From contig NZ_CP060204.1 in assembly GCF_014250475.1 (NCBI RefSeq), positions 2,059,001 through 2,123,000 of the forward strand: a stretch of 64,000 nt of DNA, written 5' to 3'. The notes beneath the pieces were generated by a model. The model was not told the origin of the DNA. It worked only from the letters and a program-made list of their open reading frames with translations, and did no database searches. A program made the translations under genes and the position numbers. This stretch comes from Selenomonas timonae (GTDB taxonomy: Bacteria > Bacillota > Negativicutes > Selenomonadales > Selenomonadaceae). The number at the start of each line of letters is the position of its first letter. The stretch's first letter is position 1. Below, one piece after another: positions 17,195 to 25,897 of the stretch.

Positions 17195-17246
17195 GGAAAA
17201 TCGCGACGGTAGAATGCGGCTTTGCGGCATCGCCGTCGCATTTTCC
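17195..17246 (-). other. Long imperfect hairpin, candidate structured RNA
   Basis: GGAAAATGCGACGG (17233-17246, minus strand) pairs with CCGTCGCGATTTTCC (17195-17209) with one bulge. The 23-nt loop can form a further small ATGC/GCAT stem. No U-tract follows, so it is not a typical terminator. Confidence 0.5.
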
Positions 17247-17267
17247 ACTTTTCTGCACCATGGGTGT

Positions 17268-17296
17268 ATCATATCAGAAAATCCGTGATTTTGCAA
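17268..17296 (-). promoter_or_regulatory. Sigma-70 promoter reading into the non-coding region towards cas2
   Basis: TTGCAA (17291-17296) and TATGAT (17268-17273) on the minus strand are spaced exactly 17 bp. It lies just downstream of the last RAMP gene. It could drive a CRISPR leader/array that has been lost, or a small RNA. Confidence 0.6.
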
Positions 17297-17322
17297 TCCG
17301 TTTTCACAGATTCCTTTTATTT

Positions 17323-19005
17323 TTACGTCTCCTTCACCTCCAGTGCTGTTGGCAGAATCCAACGATTTTGAAAGGGGTGATCGGGGTCGTCGATGGTCAT
17401 TGTCCGTGTTTTCTTCTCCCAATCGGGGATCGTGGTCGTCTTCCAGTCGAGCATGTGGGAGAGCTCCGCCATAGCGTTCCGGTACCGATTGTGGACACCC
17501 GCATCCAGTCGCTCGCCCAGTTCCCGATCAAACGCTGCAATGTAGGCATCCATCGTCTCCTCGCGCTCGGCTCTGTTCCAAACGCCCGTGCTGTCAAAGG
17601 CGTGACGATAGGAATCCTCCGTGTCGGTGCGGATCAGCCGTGCAGTGATGCGAACGCTGCCGAGCCCGATGGATTTCCCCTTGCCAATTTTACAGCAGAG
17701 GTCATTGCCGCCGATGCGCAGCACTTTCAGCAGGGCGCCAAGCTCATCCTCGGACAGGCGCTCAAATCGAATGCTCCCGTGGAACACGGAGCCTGCCTGA
17801 ACGGGGGTGATGCGCGTCTTTGAGACCTTGGTCGCTTGCTGCACGTCATTCTGCCACTTCGTTTTGTTCTTCTGATGCCAGTAGAGTTTATAGCCTCGGA
17901 TGCAGGCATTGGGAGTGTCCCAATGGGCGAGCTGCGTGCCGTTCTCCTGTTCGAGATAGAGCTGCATGGAGGTCGGCTTCGGCTCACCGAGCACCTTCGG
18001 ATAGGCGGCGAATTCTGAGCGCACCTCTCCTGCCGGCAGCGCATCGCTGAATGCAAGGCGCCCCGCCCAGAGTTCTTTGCGTCCGAAGAGTGCGTCGGTG
18101 TAGTCGATCTTCGCTGTCCCCATGCCGATCACATGATCGCCGACACTCTGCCGATAGGGAATACGGTAGAACCGCCCGAAGCCAAAGTGCTGTACCTGTC
18201 CGTTTTCCTCCTGATAGAAACATGGTACGACGAGGTCGATCGCCGAGTCTCCTGTAAAGGCAGCGGCAGCGGCATCCACTTTTGCCACGGACGAGCCAAG
18301 GATGTTCACCCCGGCGCGGCTGATGTCGTCACGATAGTCCTGTATGATGTTTTCGGGGACGGGGATGCGCTCCTGCCAGTTTGGTGCATGATGAATCGTG
18401 TAATGCGCTTTGTTCTGCATTTTTCCGGTGTAGCAGGTTACCTGTCCCTTGCGCGGCTCATCCCAGAATATGCAGCCGGCATTTCTTTTAACACTGTCCG
18501 CATCCTGTACTGTGTCGTATTCTGCAGGGCAGATATAATACTGCTGCTCCTCCTCCACACGGATGAGATAGCCCGCCTCGGTATACTCCTTCGGCGCGCG
18601 CTTCTCGTAGACTTTTTTCATAACGGCAGCATTGCCTTTCCCCCCCAGTGCACGAAAATAGAGATGCCGATCTTCGTAGTCCTCCCCGTCTCCACGCATG
18701 GCGCTGCAGGTGACGATCTTGAAGAGGTTCTTGATCGTGCCGCGGATGGTGCTGCCTGGGATCATGGGAACGCCGGTCGGCGAGAAGAATGTCTCCGTTT
18801 CAACGTCTGCGCCGACGAATACGGAGGTCAGCGTTTCGATTGTGAGGTCGATGCGCCCGCTGAGGCGGTTGGGCGCGAGAACGTGCTGCCGATAGTTCTC
18901 GATGCGCTCTTCGTCGCTCGCTGCATCGTTGTCGATGGGCGATGTGAGCACGCCCTTCGGCAGGGATACGAAGTTGTACGGCGCGGTTGCAATCCTGTTC
19001 GCCAT
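17323..19005 (-). CDS. Type III-D Cas7-like RAMP, long form (TIGR03986-type, Cas7-insert)
   Basis: A 560-residue RAMP-superfamily protein beginning MANRIATAPYNFVSLP; the PYNFV opening is typical of the long III-D RAMP. A Cas7-type core is seen in VGADVETETFFSPTGVPMIPGSTIRGTIKNL (about 64-94), where Asp67 is the candidate RNA-cleaving acid. The middle (about 100-330) is a long insertion, and a glycine-rich RAMP loop, CCKIGKGKSIGLGSVRI, lies near 440. In III-Dv complexes the equivalent subunit lines the crRNA-target duplex. It is the last gene of the operon; its ATG lies one base past the csx19 stop with GGGGAGG upstream. Confidence 0.85.
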   Translation of the reverse strand: MANRIATAPYNFVSLPKGVLTSPIDNDAASDEERIENYRQHVLAPNRLSGRIDLTIETLTSVFVGADVETETFFSPTGVPMIPGSTIRGTIKNLFKIVTCSAMRGDGEDYEDRHLYFRALGGKGNAAVMKKVYEKRAPKEYTEAGYLIRVEEEQQYYICPAEYDTVQDADSVKRNAGCIFWDEPRKGQVTCYTGKMQNKAHYTIHHAPNWQERIPVPENIIQDYRDDISRAGVNILGSSVAKVDAAAAAFTGDSAIDLVVPCFYQEENGQVQHFGFGRFYRIPYRQSVGDHVIGMGTAKIDYTDALFGRKELWAGRLAFSDALPAGEVRSEFAAYPKVLGEPKPTSMQLYLEQENGTQLAHWDTPNACIRGYKLYWHQKNKTKWQNDVQQATKVSKTRITPVQAGSVFHGSIRFERLSEDELGALLKVLRIGGNDLCCKIGKGKSIGLGSVRITARLIRTDTEDSYRHAFDSTGVWNRAEREETMDAYIAAFDRELGERLDAGVHNRYRNAMAELSHMLDWKTTTIPDWEKKTRTMTIDDPDHPFQNRWILPTALEVKET

Positions 19006-19006
19006 G

Positions 19007-19576
19007 TTATTCCTCCCCTTTCATGTCCGCCGGCACGATGGCAAGGAAGCGGTCATCGATGTAGCCTGCCTGGGCGGTCTTTTCGTGGATGCCGATGTAG
19101 CTGCGCGTGACGAGTCCGACGTAACGACAGGGCTCCGTCAGCGCAGGCATTGTGAGCTTGAGTTTGCGTTCGCGGTCACGCAGGGTCATCCATGCGCCCT
19201 GATCTTCGCGCTCTCCCATGAGCCGCGCCATGCTGTCGACGTGTTCGACGGGATCGCCTGTGCCGTCCTGCCGAAACCGCCCAAGGAGTTCGCTGTCCTC
19301 GCGGCGCAGACGAAGTTCACACGCGGAATCGAAGACGCGCAGTTCGACGAGCAGCGCCGCATCCAAGGGACGCTCATCCGCAAAGTGGAATGCGCCATTG
19401 CGCCACGTCCCACAGCGGATCTGATCGACCTGCCAGAGGATGACGGTTGCGTCCTGTATGCCGCGACGCACAAGTTCGCCCACAATGTCCTCCACCGAGA
19501 TGCGGAGTGCACAGCTGTCCGATCTGCTCGTCCCCGCACAGATGCGCAGGGGGTTCAATGCAAGTTCCGCACTCAT
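19007..19576 (-). CDS. csx19: Type III-D effector subunit Csx19
   Basis: A 189-residue protein matching the Csx19 pattern: LVELRVFDSACELRLRRE, then GRFRQDGTGDP, a mid-region ARLMGEREDQGAW, and a C-terminal RYVGLVTRSYIGIHE...YIDDRFLAIVP. Csx19 is found only in III-D loci and is a structural subunit of the III-Dv complex. The start overlaps the preceding gene (ATGA). The assignment rests on remembered family features plus exact gene order, cas7-2x then csx19 then long cas7. Confidence 0.78.
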   Translation of the reverse strand: MSAELALNPLRICAGTSRSDSCALRISVEDIVGELVRRGIQDATVILWQVDQIRCGTWRNGAFHFADERPLDAALLVELRVFDSACELRLRREDSELLGRFRQDGTGDPVEHVDSMARLMGEREDQGAWMTLRDRERKLKLTMPALTEPCRYVGLVTRSYIGIHEKTAQAGYIDDRFLAIVPADMKGEE

Positions 19577-20952
19577 ACGCCCGCCTCCTCGCTCAATGCT
19601 GTTACAAATGTCTGCAATTCCCGCGCCGCATTTTCATCGAGCGGCTGCCCCGAGGTCAGTTCCCATGTCCGTCCACAGTAGTGAATGGAGGCGCACAGTC
19701 CCTCGAGGGTGCCGCGCCCGATGGATTTCTCCCCGCCGATCGCCGTGCGCCCGAGCCAGAGGTCTTTGAGCAGGAGGAGGCAGAGTCCCGCCTCCCATTC
19801 GCTCGCACGGCGTGCGCCGAACCGCAGGGTAACGGCGCGTGCGCCACGCGTCTCCTGCCATACGGGCATGCTCGAGAAGAGCGCGGCAGAGATGGTGCCG
19901 CCTGTGAAGCGATTGCCTCGGATGCGCATTTGCCGATGGGTGTTCCCCTCAACGACCGCCTCCTCGACGATGAAGCGACTGCGCCGTTTCATCTCGCCAC
20001 TCACAGTTCCCATCAGCTCGTCCAGTGGGTGCGAGTCTTTGCCGAGCGCATGGAGGATGTATTCTGCACGGTGACGGAGCACGCCCTTGAGGCTCGTGCC
20101 GGGGATGATGTACTGCCCCGCCGCATTCTTCTTCATGAGGGCATCGGGGGTCTTCTCGTTGCTATCCTCCACCATTTTATTTGCGTCCTCGTAGTCGCGC
20201 ACGATGAGCGATCCCGCGAGGGCAAAGTCCGCCTCGATCATGAAGTCCTGCGGGATATAGACGGAGTGCGACGCTTCTTCATCGGGGAGCGTCACCAAGT
20301 GCTGCAATGCACAGCCACGCTCTGGTCTCAGCCACGCTATGACGTCCTCTGGTTTGGAAAAATCGTAGCAGTGCACTGCCATGCCCTCAAGGCGCATTCT
20401 GCCAAAGCCCTTGGTGGTGAGTGCGCCGACGTGGAAGCCTCCGATGAGCCGCTCGCGCAGTCGCGCGAGTACGCTCCGCAGTGCCGACTCCTCGCTCTCA
20501 TGCACGGCTCGCTGAACGATCTCGGCGTAGAATATGCCGGTCGCTCCGCTCTCTACGATCTCGTAGTCGTATTTGCCATGCGGAATGGTCGTGCCCGTGA
20601 CGCCGTCGATGCGGACGCCGTCGCGAAAGCCGAGTTTCGCCCCGCTGAGTTCGACATCATAGAGGGAGACGGCGCTCTGCAGTTCGTCAATGCCCTTCTC
20701 ATCATGCTCTGTGCCAAAGAGAAGCTGTGCAGCGCGCGGCGCATCCTCCTCGACGAAACTGCGCAGTGCACCCGCGAGCGATGTGCCGGGAATGAATGGC
20801 GTTCCACCCTTGCTGCGGAGCACATGGATGTCCCGATCGCCACGCTCCTCCCCGCTCTCTCCCTCGCCGATGAGGAGGGGGGTCTCGAGACGGAGTTTTC
20901 CCTTCACCATGATGCGTTTCAAGATTCGTGCCGGATTCGCGTTCGTACTCAT
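19573..20952 (-). CDS. Tandem double-Cas7 RAMP (Cas7-2x), type III-D
   Basis: A 459-residue protein with two Cas7/Csm3-like domains. Domain 1 (about 15-195) has LLIGEGESGEERGDRDIHVL, then GGTPFIPGTSLAGALRSF and the G-rich loop LTTKGFGRMRLEG. Domain 2 (about 236-430) repeats the plan: GSLIVRDYEDANKMVEDS, GQYIIPGTSLKGVLRHRAE, and GGEKSIGRGTLEG. Candidate catalytic acids are Asp39/Asp41 in domain 1 and Asp253/Asp256 in domain 2, giving two possible target-RNA cleavage sites six nucleotides apart. The start overlaps the csx10 stop (ATGA) with GGAGG upstream. Confidence 0.85.
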   Translation of the reverse strand: MSTNANPARILKRIMVKGKLRLETPLLIGEGESGEERGDRDIHVLRSKGGTPFIPGTSLAGALRSFVEEDAPRAAQLLFGTEHDEKGIDELQSAVSLYDVELSGAKLGFRDGVRIDGVTGTTIPHGKYDYEIVESGATGIFYAEIVQRAVHESEESALRSVLARLRERLIGGFHVGALTTKGFGRMRLEGMAVHCYDFSKPEDVIAWLRPERGCALQHLVTLPDEEASHSVYIPQDFMIEADFALAGSLIVRDYEDANKMVEDSNEKTPDALMKKNAAGQYIIPGTSLKGVLRHRAEYILHALGKDSHPLDELMGTVSGEMKRRSRFIVEEAVVEGNTHRQMRIRGNRFTGGTISAALFSSMPVWQETRGARAVTLRFGARRASEWEAGLCLLLLKDLWLGRTAIGGEKSIGRGTLEGLCASIHYCGRTWELTSGQPLDENAARELQTFVTALSEEAGV

Positions 20953-22547
20953 GCCTCTGTTCCTCCTTCCTCAGACCGCCCAGCCTGCTTGCGTGCAAAG
21001 CGGAAGAATGCGTTCCAGTATGCGTAAAACACCTGATCTTCGCGCAGGATGCCCTCGATCCCATGCGCTATGCCAAGCTCGTCTGCGATATCTCCCACTT
21101 CGCTGCGCAGGAGCTCCTTTCCTCTGAGGAAATATGGCATGTCTGCGATGTTTTTCTCATGGAAGTAAGCAAGCAGCGATATCCCGTTCACCCGAATACC
21201 CGTCATCATCTTTCCGAGGGGCGTCTTTTTCCCCTGCATCGAGGCCGCAAACTCCTGCATGCGGCTGATCGCCCCGTCCGATCTCGTGCCGAGCTCCTGC
21301 TCCAGACGCGAGAGCGCGTGCCGCGCACCGCTCGGAATGAGCTCTGTTTCGACATCCATGGAGGCAAACACGCGGATCTGCTCGACAATGTGTGCGGTGA
21401 GGATTGCTGCTGCGATCTTCTTCGCCTCTGCGCCAAGTTCACGCGGCTTTACGTCGTTGCGCTCCATCTTCTCCGCGCGGCGGATATCTCTGCCGTCCCA
21501 CAAGCGCAGCTGACCGAATCCCTCTGCGCGACGGCGTCCGACGCCCTCATAGAGGACGGTGCGCAGCGCCTCTGCATCGCCGTCCTGCCAGCCGCCCGCC
21601 TTCTCAAGCGCAAAAACGGTGCCTGCGGCAAGCCCTGTCTCACGCGGACGCTTCATGCACCACTGGCCGACGAAGTTGTCGATCTCCGCTTCTTTTGCAA
21701 AGATGCTGCGCGGCTCTTCGAACAGGGAGAAGCCGCCGCTCGTCTTTTCGTTGAGGGCTGTGACGATCTCTGCGAGCATGGACGCAGCATCGCCAGGGAT
21801 GCCGGTGCGCGGGAGGAGGGGGGTCTCGAGACGGATGCAGAGGCGTTCGCCCTGCGGTGCATCCTCCTCAGGAATGTCCTGCGGCTGCGTGAGCGTGACC
21901 TCGCATTGCCCGTACTGGGTGTACTTTGACCGTCCCGCGTAGCAGGTGAACTGCGTCCCGAGCACATCGCGGAGCTGCGCGAGCAGCTCTGCCGCTCCAT
22001 AGATGACCCCCTCAAAGCGCTGTCCTGCCGCGATGGATTCGTAGTTGTAGATGCCGCTGCTGCGGCTCTTTCCCGCGAGGCGTTCCATCCCGCTGTCATC
22101 CTTCAGGTCGGTGCGGCTCATGTGGAGGGTGATGTTCTTTCGCACCTTGACGGGGCGGAGCACGCCGTCCGCCGCGGCAGCAAAGCCCTTCATCCCCTTG
22201 AAGCCGGGCGCGAGTTCCGTGCCCTTCTGCAGGAGGTCTCTGATCTCCCGCTCGTCTTTGCTGCGCTGCACTGAGAACGGCAATACGATCGCACGCGCTC
22301 CCGTCTCGGGATCAACGGGATAGGCATCGACAAAGCGCAGGTCACCGTAAAAGAGCCGCATGAAGTCCGCATCCGTATGCGCCATTTTGTCGAGTTTCTG
22401 CTTCTCTATGAATCGTGCGGCGAGGATGCCGCGCAGAACAGAGCCGCTGAAAAAGTCGTGCGTCGCAGTCATGACGGACGCATGACCGAGTGCGGAGAGA
22501 ATGACGGGCGACAGTGTCTTGATTCGGATGTTCATTGCCTGCATCAT
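20949..22547 (-). CDS. csx10: Csx10 (type III-D Cas5-like RAMP) with a helical C-terminal, Cas11-like extension
   Basis: 532 residues from the ATG at 22547, which overlaps the preceding stop (ATGA) with GGGGG upstream. The RAMP part (about 1-355) shows the Csx10 signature: HDFFSGSVLRGILAARFIE, an FSVQRSK segment, the tyrosine/glycine region YAGRSKYTQYGQCEV, and the loop GVGRRRAEGFGQLRLW. Residues about 360-525 are almost wholly alpha-helical, with repeated amphipathic segments, and contain no RAMP motif. III-D loci usually lack an obvious cas11 gene, and in III-Dv the small subunit is fused to Cas5, so I infer a Cas5-Cas11 fusion. No separate small subunit is encoded here. Confidence 0.8.
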   Translation of the reverse strand: MMQAMNIRIKTLSPVILSALGHASVMTATHDFFSGSVLRGILAARFIEKQKLDKMAHTDADFMRLFYGDLRFVDAYPVDPETGARAIVLPFSVQRSKDEREIRDLLQKGTELAPGFKGMKGFAAAADGVLRPVKVRKNITLHMSRTDLKDDSGMERLAGKSRSSGIYNYESIAAGQRFEGVIYGAAELLAQLRDVLGTQFTCYAGRSKYTQYGQCEVTLTQPQDIPEEDAPQGERLCIRLETPLLPRTGIPGDAASMLAEIVTALNEKTSGGFSLFEEPRSIFAKEAEIDNFVGQWCMKRPRETGLAAGTVFALEKAGGWQDGDAEALRTVLYEGVGRRRAEGFGQLRLWDGRDIRRAEKMERNDVKPRELGAEAKKIAAAILTAHIVEQIRVFASMDVETELIPSGARHALSRLEQELGTRSDGAISRMQEFAASMQGKKTPLGKMMTGIRVNGISLLAYFHEKNIADMPYFLRGKELLRSEVGDIADELGIAHGIEGILREDQVFYAYWNAFFRFARKQAGRSEEGGTEA

Positions 22548-23404
22548 CGTTTGCCCCCTTTCTGTCCGCTGTTTTTCAGCGCGCGTTCCACCAGCGGGGC
22601 GAGGATGTCCCTGCCCCCCTGTCTGAGCGTACAGCCAATCCTGCCGAAGCCGCGCGTGCGCTTTCCTCCGCACTGCGAAAGGTTGCGCGCAGCGAGCGCG
22701 AGGATGCTGAGCTCCGCTATGGTTCCGTCAAGGAGACGGAGCTCCCCGCGGAATGTCTTCCCCTTCTCGATGACGCGCATATTGTGCAGCGAGGTCGTCT
22801 TTGCCGTGCCTGTCTCACGATCGATCGCGGTCTGCCAGCGCAGCCCCGCATAGTGATTGAGGATGTCCGCCGGACGAAAGATGGACGGATAGCGCTCCTC
22901 AAGGTATTGAAGATCATCATGAATCCGCTCGTATTCGCTCAAACGGAGATTCGAGACAACGAGCTGCACCTTTCTTTCGCACCCACGCTGAAAGAGACAA
23001 TCGAGCGCCGCCCGATCAAAGAGCACGAGTCCCGATGCCTCCGCCATCTCGGCGACCTCGCGTCCGCTCTCGTAGAGCAGTCCCTTGAACCGCTTCGCCG
23101 GAAAATACGGGAGTCCGACATCGTCCTGCACGACGTCCGCGTCAACATGGATGTCGGCGCGTCCTGCTCCGAGATGCAGGGGCGAAAACGTCTCGATGAC
23201 GACCTCGATCGGCTCTTTTGCGTCTATGTCCCTGATCTGTGCGGCAGGTTCGTACTGGATAGCAGGAATGCGTATGGATTCATCCCATTGTCTGCGCTCT
23301 TCCGCTCTCTCGTCCGCCTTGTTTTTCTCCGCAGTCAGGATGCGATTCTGCTCACGTCTCTGATTCATTTCGCGTCGTCTGTCTGCCGCTTTTTTCTTCG
23401 CCAT
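22544..23404 (-). CDS. Single Cas7-like RAMP, type III-D
   Basis: A 286-residue RAMP protein. The first 40 residues form a very basic, charged helix (MAKKKAADRRREMNQRRE...). The RAMP domain follows: ETFSPLHLGAGRADIHVDAD, then GLPYFPAKRFKGLLYESGRE, and a glycine-rich C-terminal loop CGGKRTRGFGRIG (about 245-256). Asp88/Asp90/Asp94 lie where Cas7 catalytic acids sit. In Synechocystis III-Dv the matching Cas7 is fused to Cas5-Cas11; here it is a separate gene. It starts two bases after the cas10 stop, with GAGGAGG upstream. Confidence 0.78.
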   Translation of the reverse strand: MAKKKAADRRREMNQRREQNRILTAEKNKADERAEERRQWDESIRIPAIQYEPAAQIRDIDAKEPIEVVIETFSPLHLGAGRADIHVDADVVQDDVGLPYFPAKRFKGLLYESGREVAEMAEASGLVLFDRAALDCLFQRGCERKVQLVVSNLRLSEYERIHDDLQYLEERYPSIFRPADILNHYAGLRWQTAIDRETGTAKTTSLHNMRVIEKGKTFRGELRLLDGTIAELSILALAARNLSQCGGKRTRGFGRIGCTLRQGGRDILAPLVERALKNSGQKGGKR

Positions 23405-23406
23405 GC

Positions 23407-25011
23407 TCACACCTCCTCATCCACAAGGGTATAATCCATGAGTTCGATCGCGTCGACGTAGGGCGTCCTGCCTTCCGCCCAGAGCGTCTCCTCGTATGGC
23501 TGCCATGCAGACACGCTTGGCAGCCGCATCCCTGGGTCGCTCTTGCGGAGATGCGCAAGCTGCGCCATGAACTGTCGCTGCTCATGCTCTCCGTAGGCGA
23601 GAACGCGGCGAAGTTCCTTGACCTTGCTGCGCGGGAGCGCACGCATGCCCTGCACGCAGGAGAGCAGTGCGTCCAGACTCTCCTGTGCATCTGCCGATGC
23701 GTCGACACGATAGGGACCGAAATGCAGGTCGCCGCGCGCGCCGCGATACTCCTCGGCACGGAACTGATCGAGCGTCGGTGCCTGTTCACCGTGCAGGATG
23801 GCATAGTCGAGCCAGCAGGAATCTGTCTCCTGTCCCGCCGCTGCCTCGAGAGCGCGCATGCACTTCTTTGCCGCGCCGCAGAGTTCCTCCGCCATCTGGT
23901 AGCCCCGGAAGAAAGGATAGTTTGTATTCATGATGGTGATGCCGCCGCAGCTTGCAATGCCGCTGTCCCGCAGGCGATCCATGATGAATCGCGTATAGCT
24001 TACGGCGACCTTTGCGGCACAGACAAAGGTCATGTCATCGCCGCCCAGTACGAGCGGACGAATGGGAAGGAATCGTCGCAGCTCTTTGTCGTATCTAATG
24101 GAGAGTTCGTCCTCATATACGTCAATGTTCGCAATGATATTCTGAACGAGTTCGGTAAACGCCGCAATGGTTTTGCTGCGGATCGCGCGCGACATATTCT
24201 TGCGCGCGGTCAGCGTGCGGCAGTCCTGGAATTTGCGCCCCATATTGTTGCCGTCAATGTGGACGACGGCAATGTCGTTCTCCGTCTGTCGCTGTCCGAG
24301 ATCGGTAAACTCCATCGGGAAGACATAACCGTTTAGAAAGCCATCCCGATCGGCGGCAGGAAGGACGGATGAGAGCTTTTTCATCAGTTCCACCTCTGCG
24401 GGCGCCTCTCTGCCGTCTCTGCGGTCAGCGCGCAGTTTCATCTCGACTTCCCATGCATAGAATCTGCGCTCGGTCTCATCCCATGCGTTCGCCGTCTCAC
24501 CGCTCTCTTGACAGGTGAGGGTCAGCCCTGTGCTGGGGACGTTGACCAACGGGAAGATGGTGTTCTGTCCGTCCTTGAGCGCATGGACAAGCGCCGTGAG
24601 ATTCTTCTCCCCCACAAAGCTGCCGTCCGCCGCAAGGTCGATTTCCCCGATTGCTGCGCCTGTATGCAGTCCCGGCATACGGACGAGCAGCTGTTTCGTA
24701 AATGTGGCGACAACGGTGCGCAGTGTCTCCTCAGCCGTGTCCGCGCGGAAGAGGAGCAGGGCGTTACCGCCACCGATGTAGCCGACGCGCGCCGCAGTGG
24801 ACATCTCGTCCCAACGTGGCTCTTCAACGCTCATCCATGTCTCGGCATCGAGAGCATCCTCGCCGAGCACGCTCCGCAGTGCTGGCAGAAGTACGTCGTC
24901 AAAGACACGCTCAACGAGATATGATGCGCCGATGTTCGTCTTGAGCTGATTGCCTGAGAAGATGTAGCTCTGTATGGAACGCGTATCAAAAAGTATTGCC
25001 TTATACCGCAT
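23407..25011 (-). CDS. cas10: Cas10, type III large subunit and cyclic-oligoadenylate synthase (no HD domain)
   Basis: 534 residues starting MRYKAILFDTRSIQSYIF at 25011, where AAAGGAGG is spaced eight bases; upstream in-frame codons belong to non-coding or cas6 sequence. Two palm domains are visible. The first is near 75-130 (GYIGGGNALLLF). The second carries HIDGNNMGRKF (252-260) and the GGDD motif at 323-326 (LVLGGDDMTFV), which makes cyclic oligoadenylate from ATP. The N-terminal HD nuclease domain found in many Cas10 proteins has no space and no His-Asp pair, so single-stranded DNA cleavage is not expected. Both Asp of GGDD are intact. Confidence 0.9.
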   Translation of the reverse strand: MRYKAILFDTRSIQSYIFSGNQLKTNIGASYLVERVFDDVLLPALRSVLGEDALDAETWMSVEEPRWDEMSTAARVGYIGGGNALLLFRADTAEETLRTVVATFTKQLLVRMPGLHTGAAIGEIDLAADGSFVGEKNLTALVHALKDGQNTIFPLVNVPSTGLTLTCQESGETANAWDETERRFYAWEVEMKLRADRRDGREAPAEVELMKKLSSVLPAADRDGFLNGYVFPMEFTDLGQRQTENDIAVVHIDGNNMGRKFQDCRTLTARKNMSRAIRSKTIAAFTELVQNIIANIDVYEDELSIRYDKELRRFLPIRPLVLGGDDMTFVCAAKVAVSYTRFIMDRLRDSGIASCGGITIMNTNYPFFRGYQMAEELCGAAKKCMRALEAAAGQETDSCWLDYAILHGEQAPTLDQFRAEEYRGARGDLHFGPYRVDASADAQESLDALLSCVQGMRALPRSKVKELRRVLAYGEHEQRQFMAQLAHLRKSDPGMRLPSVSAWQPYEETLWAEGRTPYVDAIELMDYTLVDEEV

Positions 25012-25043
25012 TGCACAGCCTCCTTTGCAGCGCAAATCCATTT

Positions 25044-25868
25044 CTATGAGATAGATACATACGTCTCCCCCATTCCCTGTGCTGTCATGCGCCCCGTTCC
25101 GCAGAAGGGAGCAAACTGCGTGAGAAGCAGGATGATCTCCCGCTCCTCCTCCGAAAGTTCCGCGAGGCTGAACGAAAAATCCCCGACAAATGCAGGAACG
25201 CTCTTCTGATTGGTCAGCCGTACCCGCAGACTCTCGCCACGCCACGCGAGCGGAACAAGTTTTGCAGCGGCTATGCGCGCCGCGTCTTTGTAAATCACAG
25301 CAGGAAGTTCCTGCTGTGTCCACTTGTCGGCAAGTGAGGCAAAGATGCGTTCGGGCTGCGGGAATGCGTAATCATACCCGTCCGCACGGAATAGTGTCGG
25401 TGATCGGAAGTGGAGCCGGACGCTCCGCGCGCGCTCCATAGACAGTGCCGCCGCCGCGAGTTCGTCAGGCGCTGCCGCGCCGGTCTCCATGCGTCCGTCG
25501 GCGAGAACCTCCTCAAGGCTGAACGCAAGTTTACCTACCTGCAGTCTCGTTCCACGCGGCATAGCGGCAAGCGCCATAAGAGCCGCATCGTCGAGCGCTG
25601 TGACGCGCAGGAACACACTCTCTCCCTCAGTAAAAGCTGGTTCGTTGAAGGTCTTTTCTGCATTTGCGGAAGGTGCGCGCCGACGGTCGGCTCTTTGCAG
25701 ACAGCCAATCGTAAACGGCTTGATCTGCCGCGCATGGAAGTCGGCAGAAAGCTCTGCCGAGCGCTCTGAAAGATAGTGAAAGAGCGCCCCGTGGAGGAGT
25801 CTGCCCGGAAACATGGTAAAATGCCCGCCCGTCTCCACGCGCAGCCGATAAACAAGAACTCCTAACAT
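25044..25868 (-). CDS. cas6: CRISPR RNA-processing endoribonuclease Cas6
   Basis: 274 residues from the ATG at 25868 (GGGGAG upstream). The N-terminus GVLVYRLRVETGGHFTMFPGR with LLHGALFHYL carries conserved His26 and His31, one of which is the likely catalytic histidine. The C-terminal glycine-rich loop FAPFCGTGRMTAQGMGETY is the Cas6 hallmark. It cuts precursor CRISPR transcripts in the repeat. Its retention though no array is seen here suggests arrays elsewhere in the genome. It precedes cas10 by 32 bases. Confidence 0.88.
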   Translation of the reverse strand: MLGVLVYRLRVETGGHFTMFPGRLLHGALFHYLSERSAELSADFHARQIKPFTIGCLQRADRRRAPSANAEKTFNEPAFTEGESVFLRVTALDDAALMALAAMPRGTRLQVGKLAFSLEEVLADGRMETGAAAPDELAAAALSMERARSVRLHFRSPTLFRADGYDYAFPQPERIFASLADKWTQQELPAVIYKDAARIAAAKLVPLAWRGESLRVRLTNQKSVPAFVGDFSFSLAELSEEEREIILLLTQFAPFCGTGRMTAQGMGETYVSIS

Positions 25869-25897
25869 ATCCTTCTCCCCGAACGAATGCACCGCCC

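Larger units (their letters stand above)
16972..17322 (-). other. Structured non-coding region between the type III operon and the cas2 remnant
   Basis: No convincing protein is encoded here on either strand. On the minus strand it starts with a promoter (17268-17296). A long hairpin follows almost at the expected transcript start (17195-17246), then a GGCGC...GCGCC hairpin (about 17176-17191), then an A-rich tract (AAAAAAAATCGACG) and a stretch reading GAGTTGCACC about 75 bases before cas2. It has the look of a CRISPR leader or a structured RNA gene, but I found no repeat-spacer units. The identity is open. Confidence 0.4.

Noticed and set aside
16972-17322. A CRISPR repeat-spacer array beside the type III operon
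   Set aside because: I looked for direct repeats of 25-40 bases at regular spacing on both strands and found none; only a weak repeat-like fragment near cas2.
17132-17422. A cas1 remnant between the operon and cas2
   Set aside because: None of the frames in this gap shows Cas1 motifs; the open frames are short and unlike any Cas protein.
20949-22547. Reading csx10 as a III-E type single effector (Cas7-11/gRAMP)
   Set aside because: The RAMP subunits are spread over four genes, and a separate Cas10 and Cas6 are present, so it is a multi-subunit III-D system.
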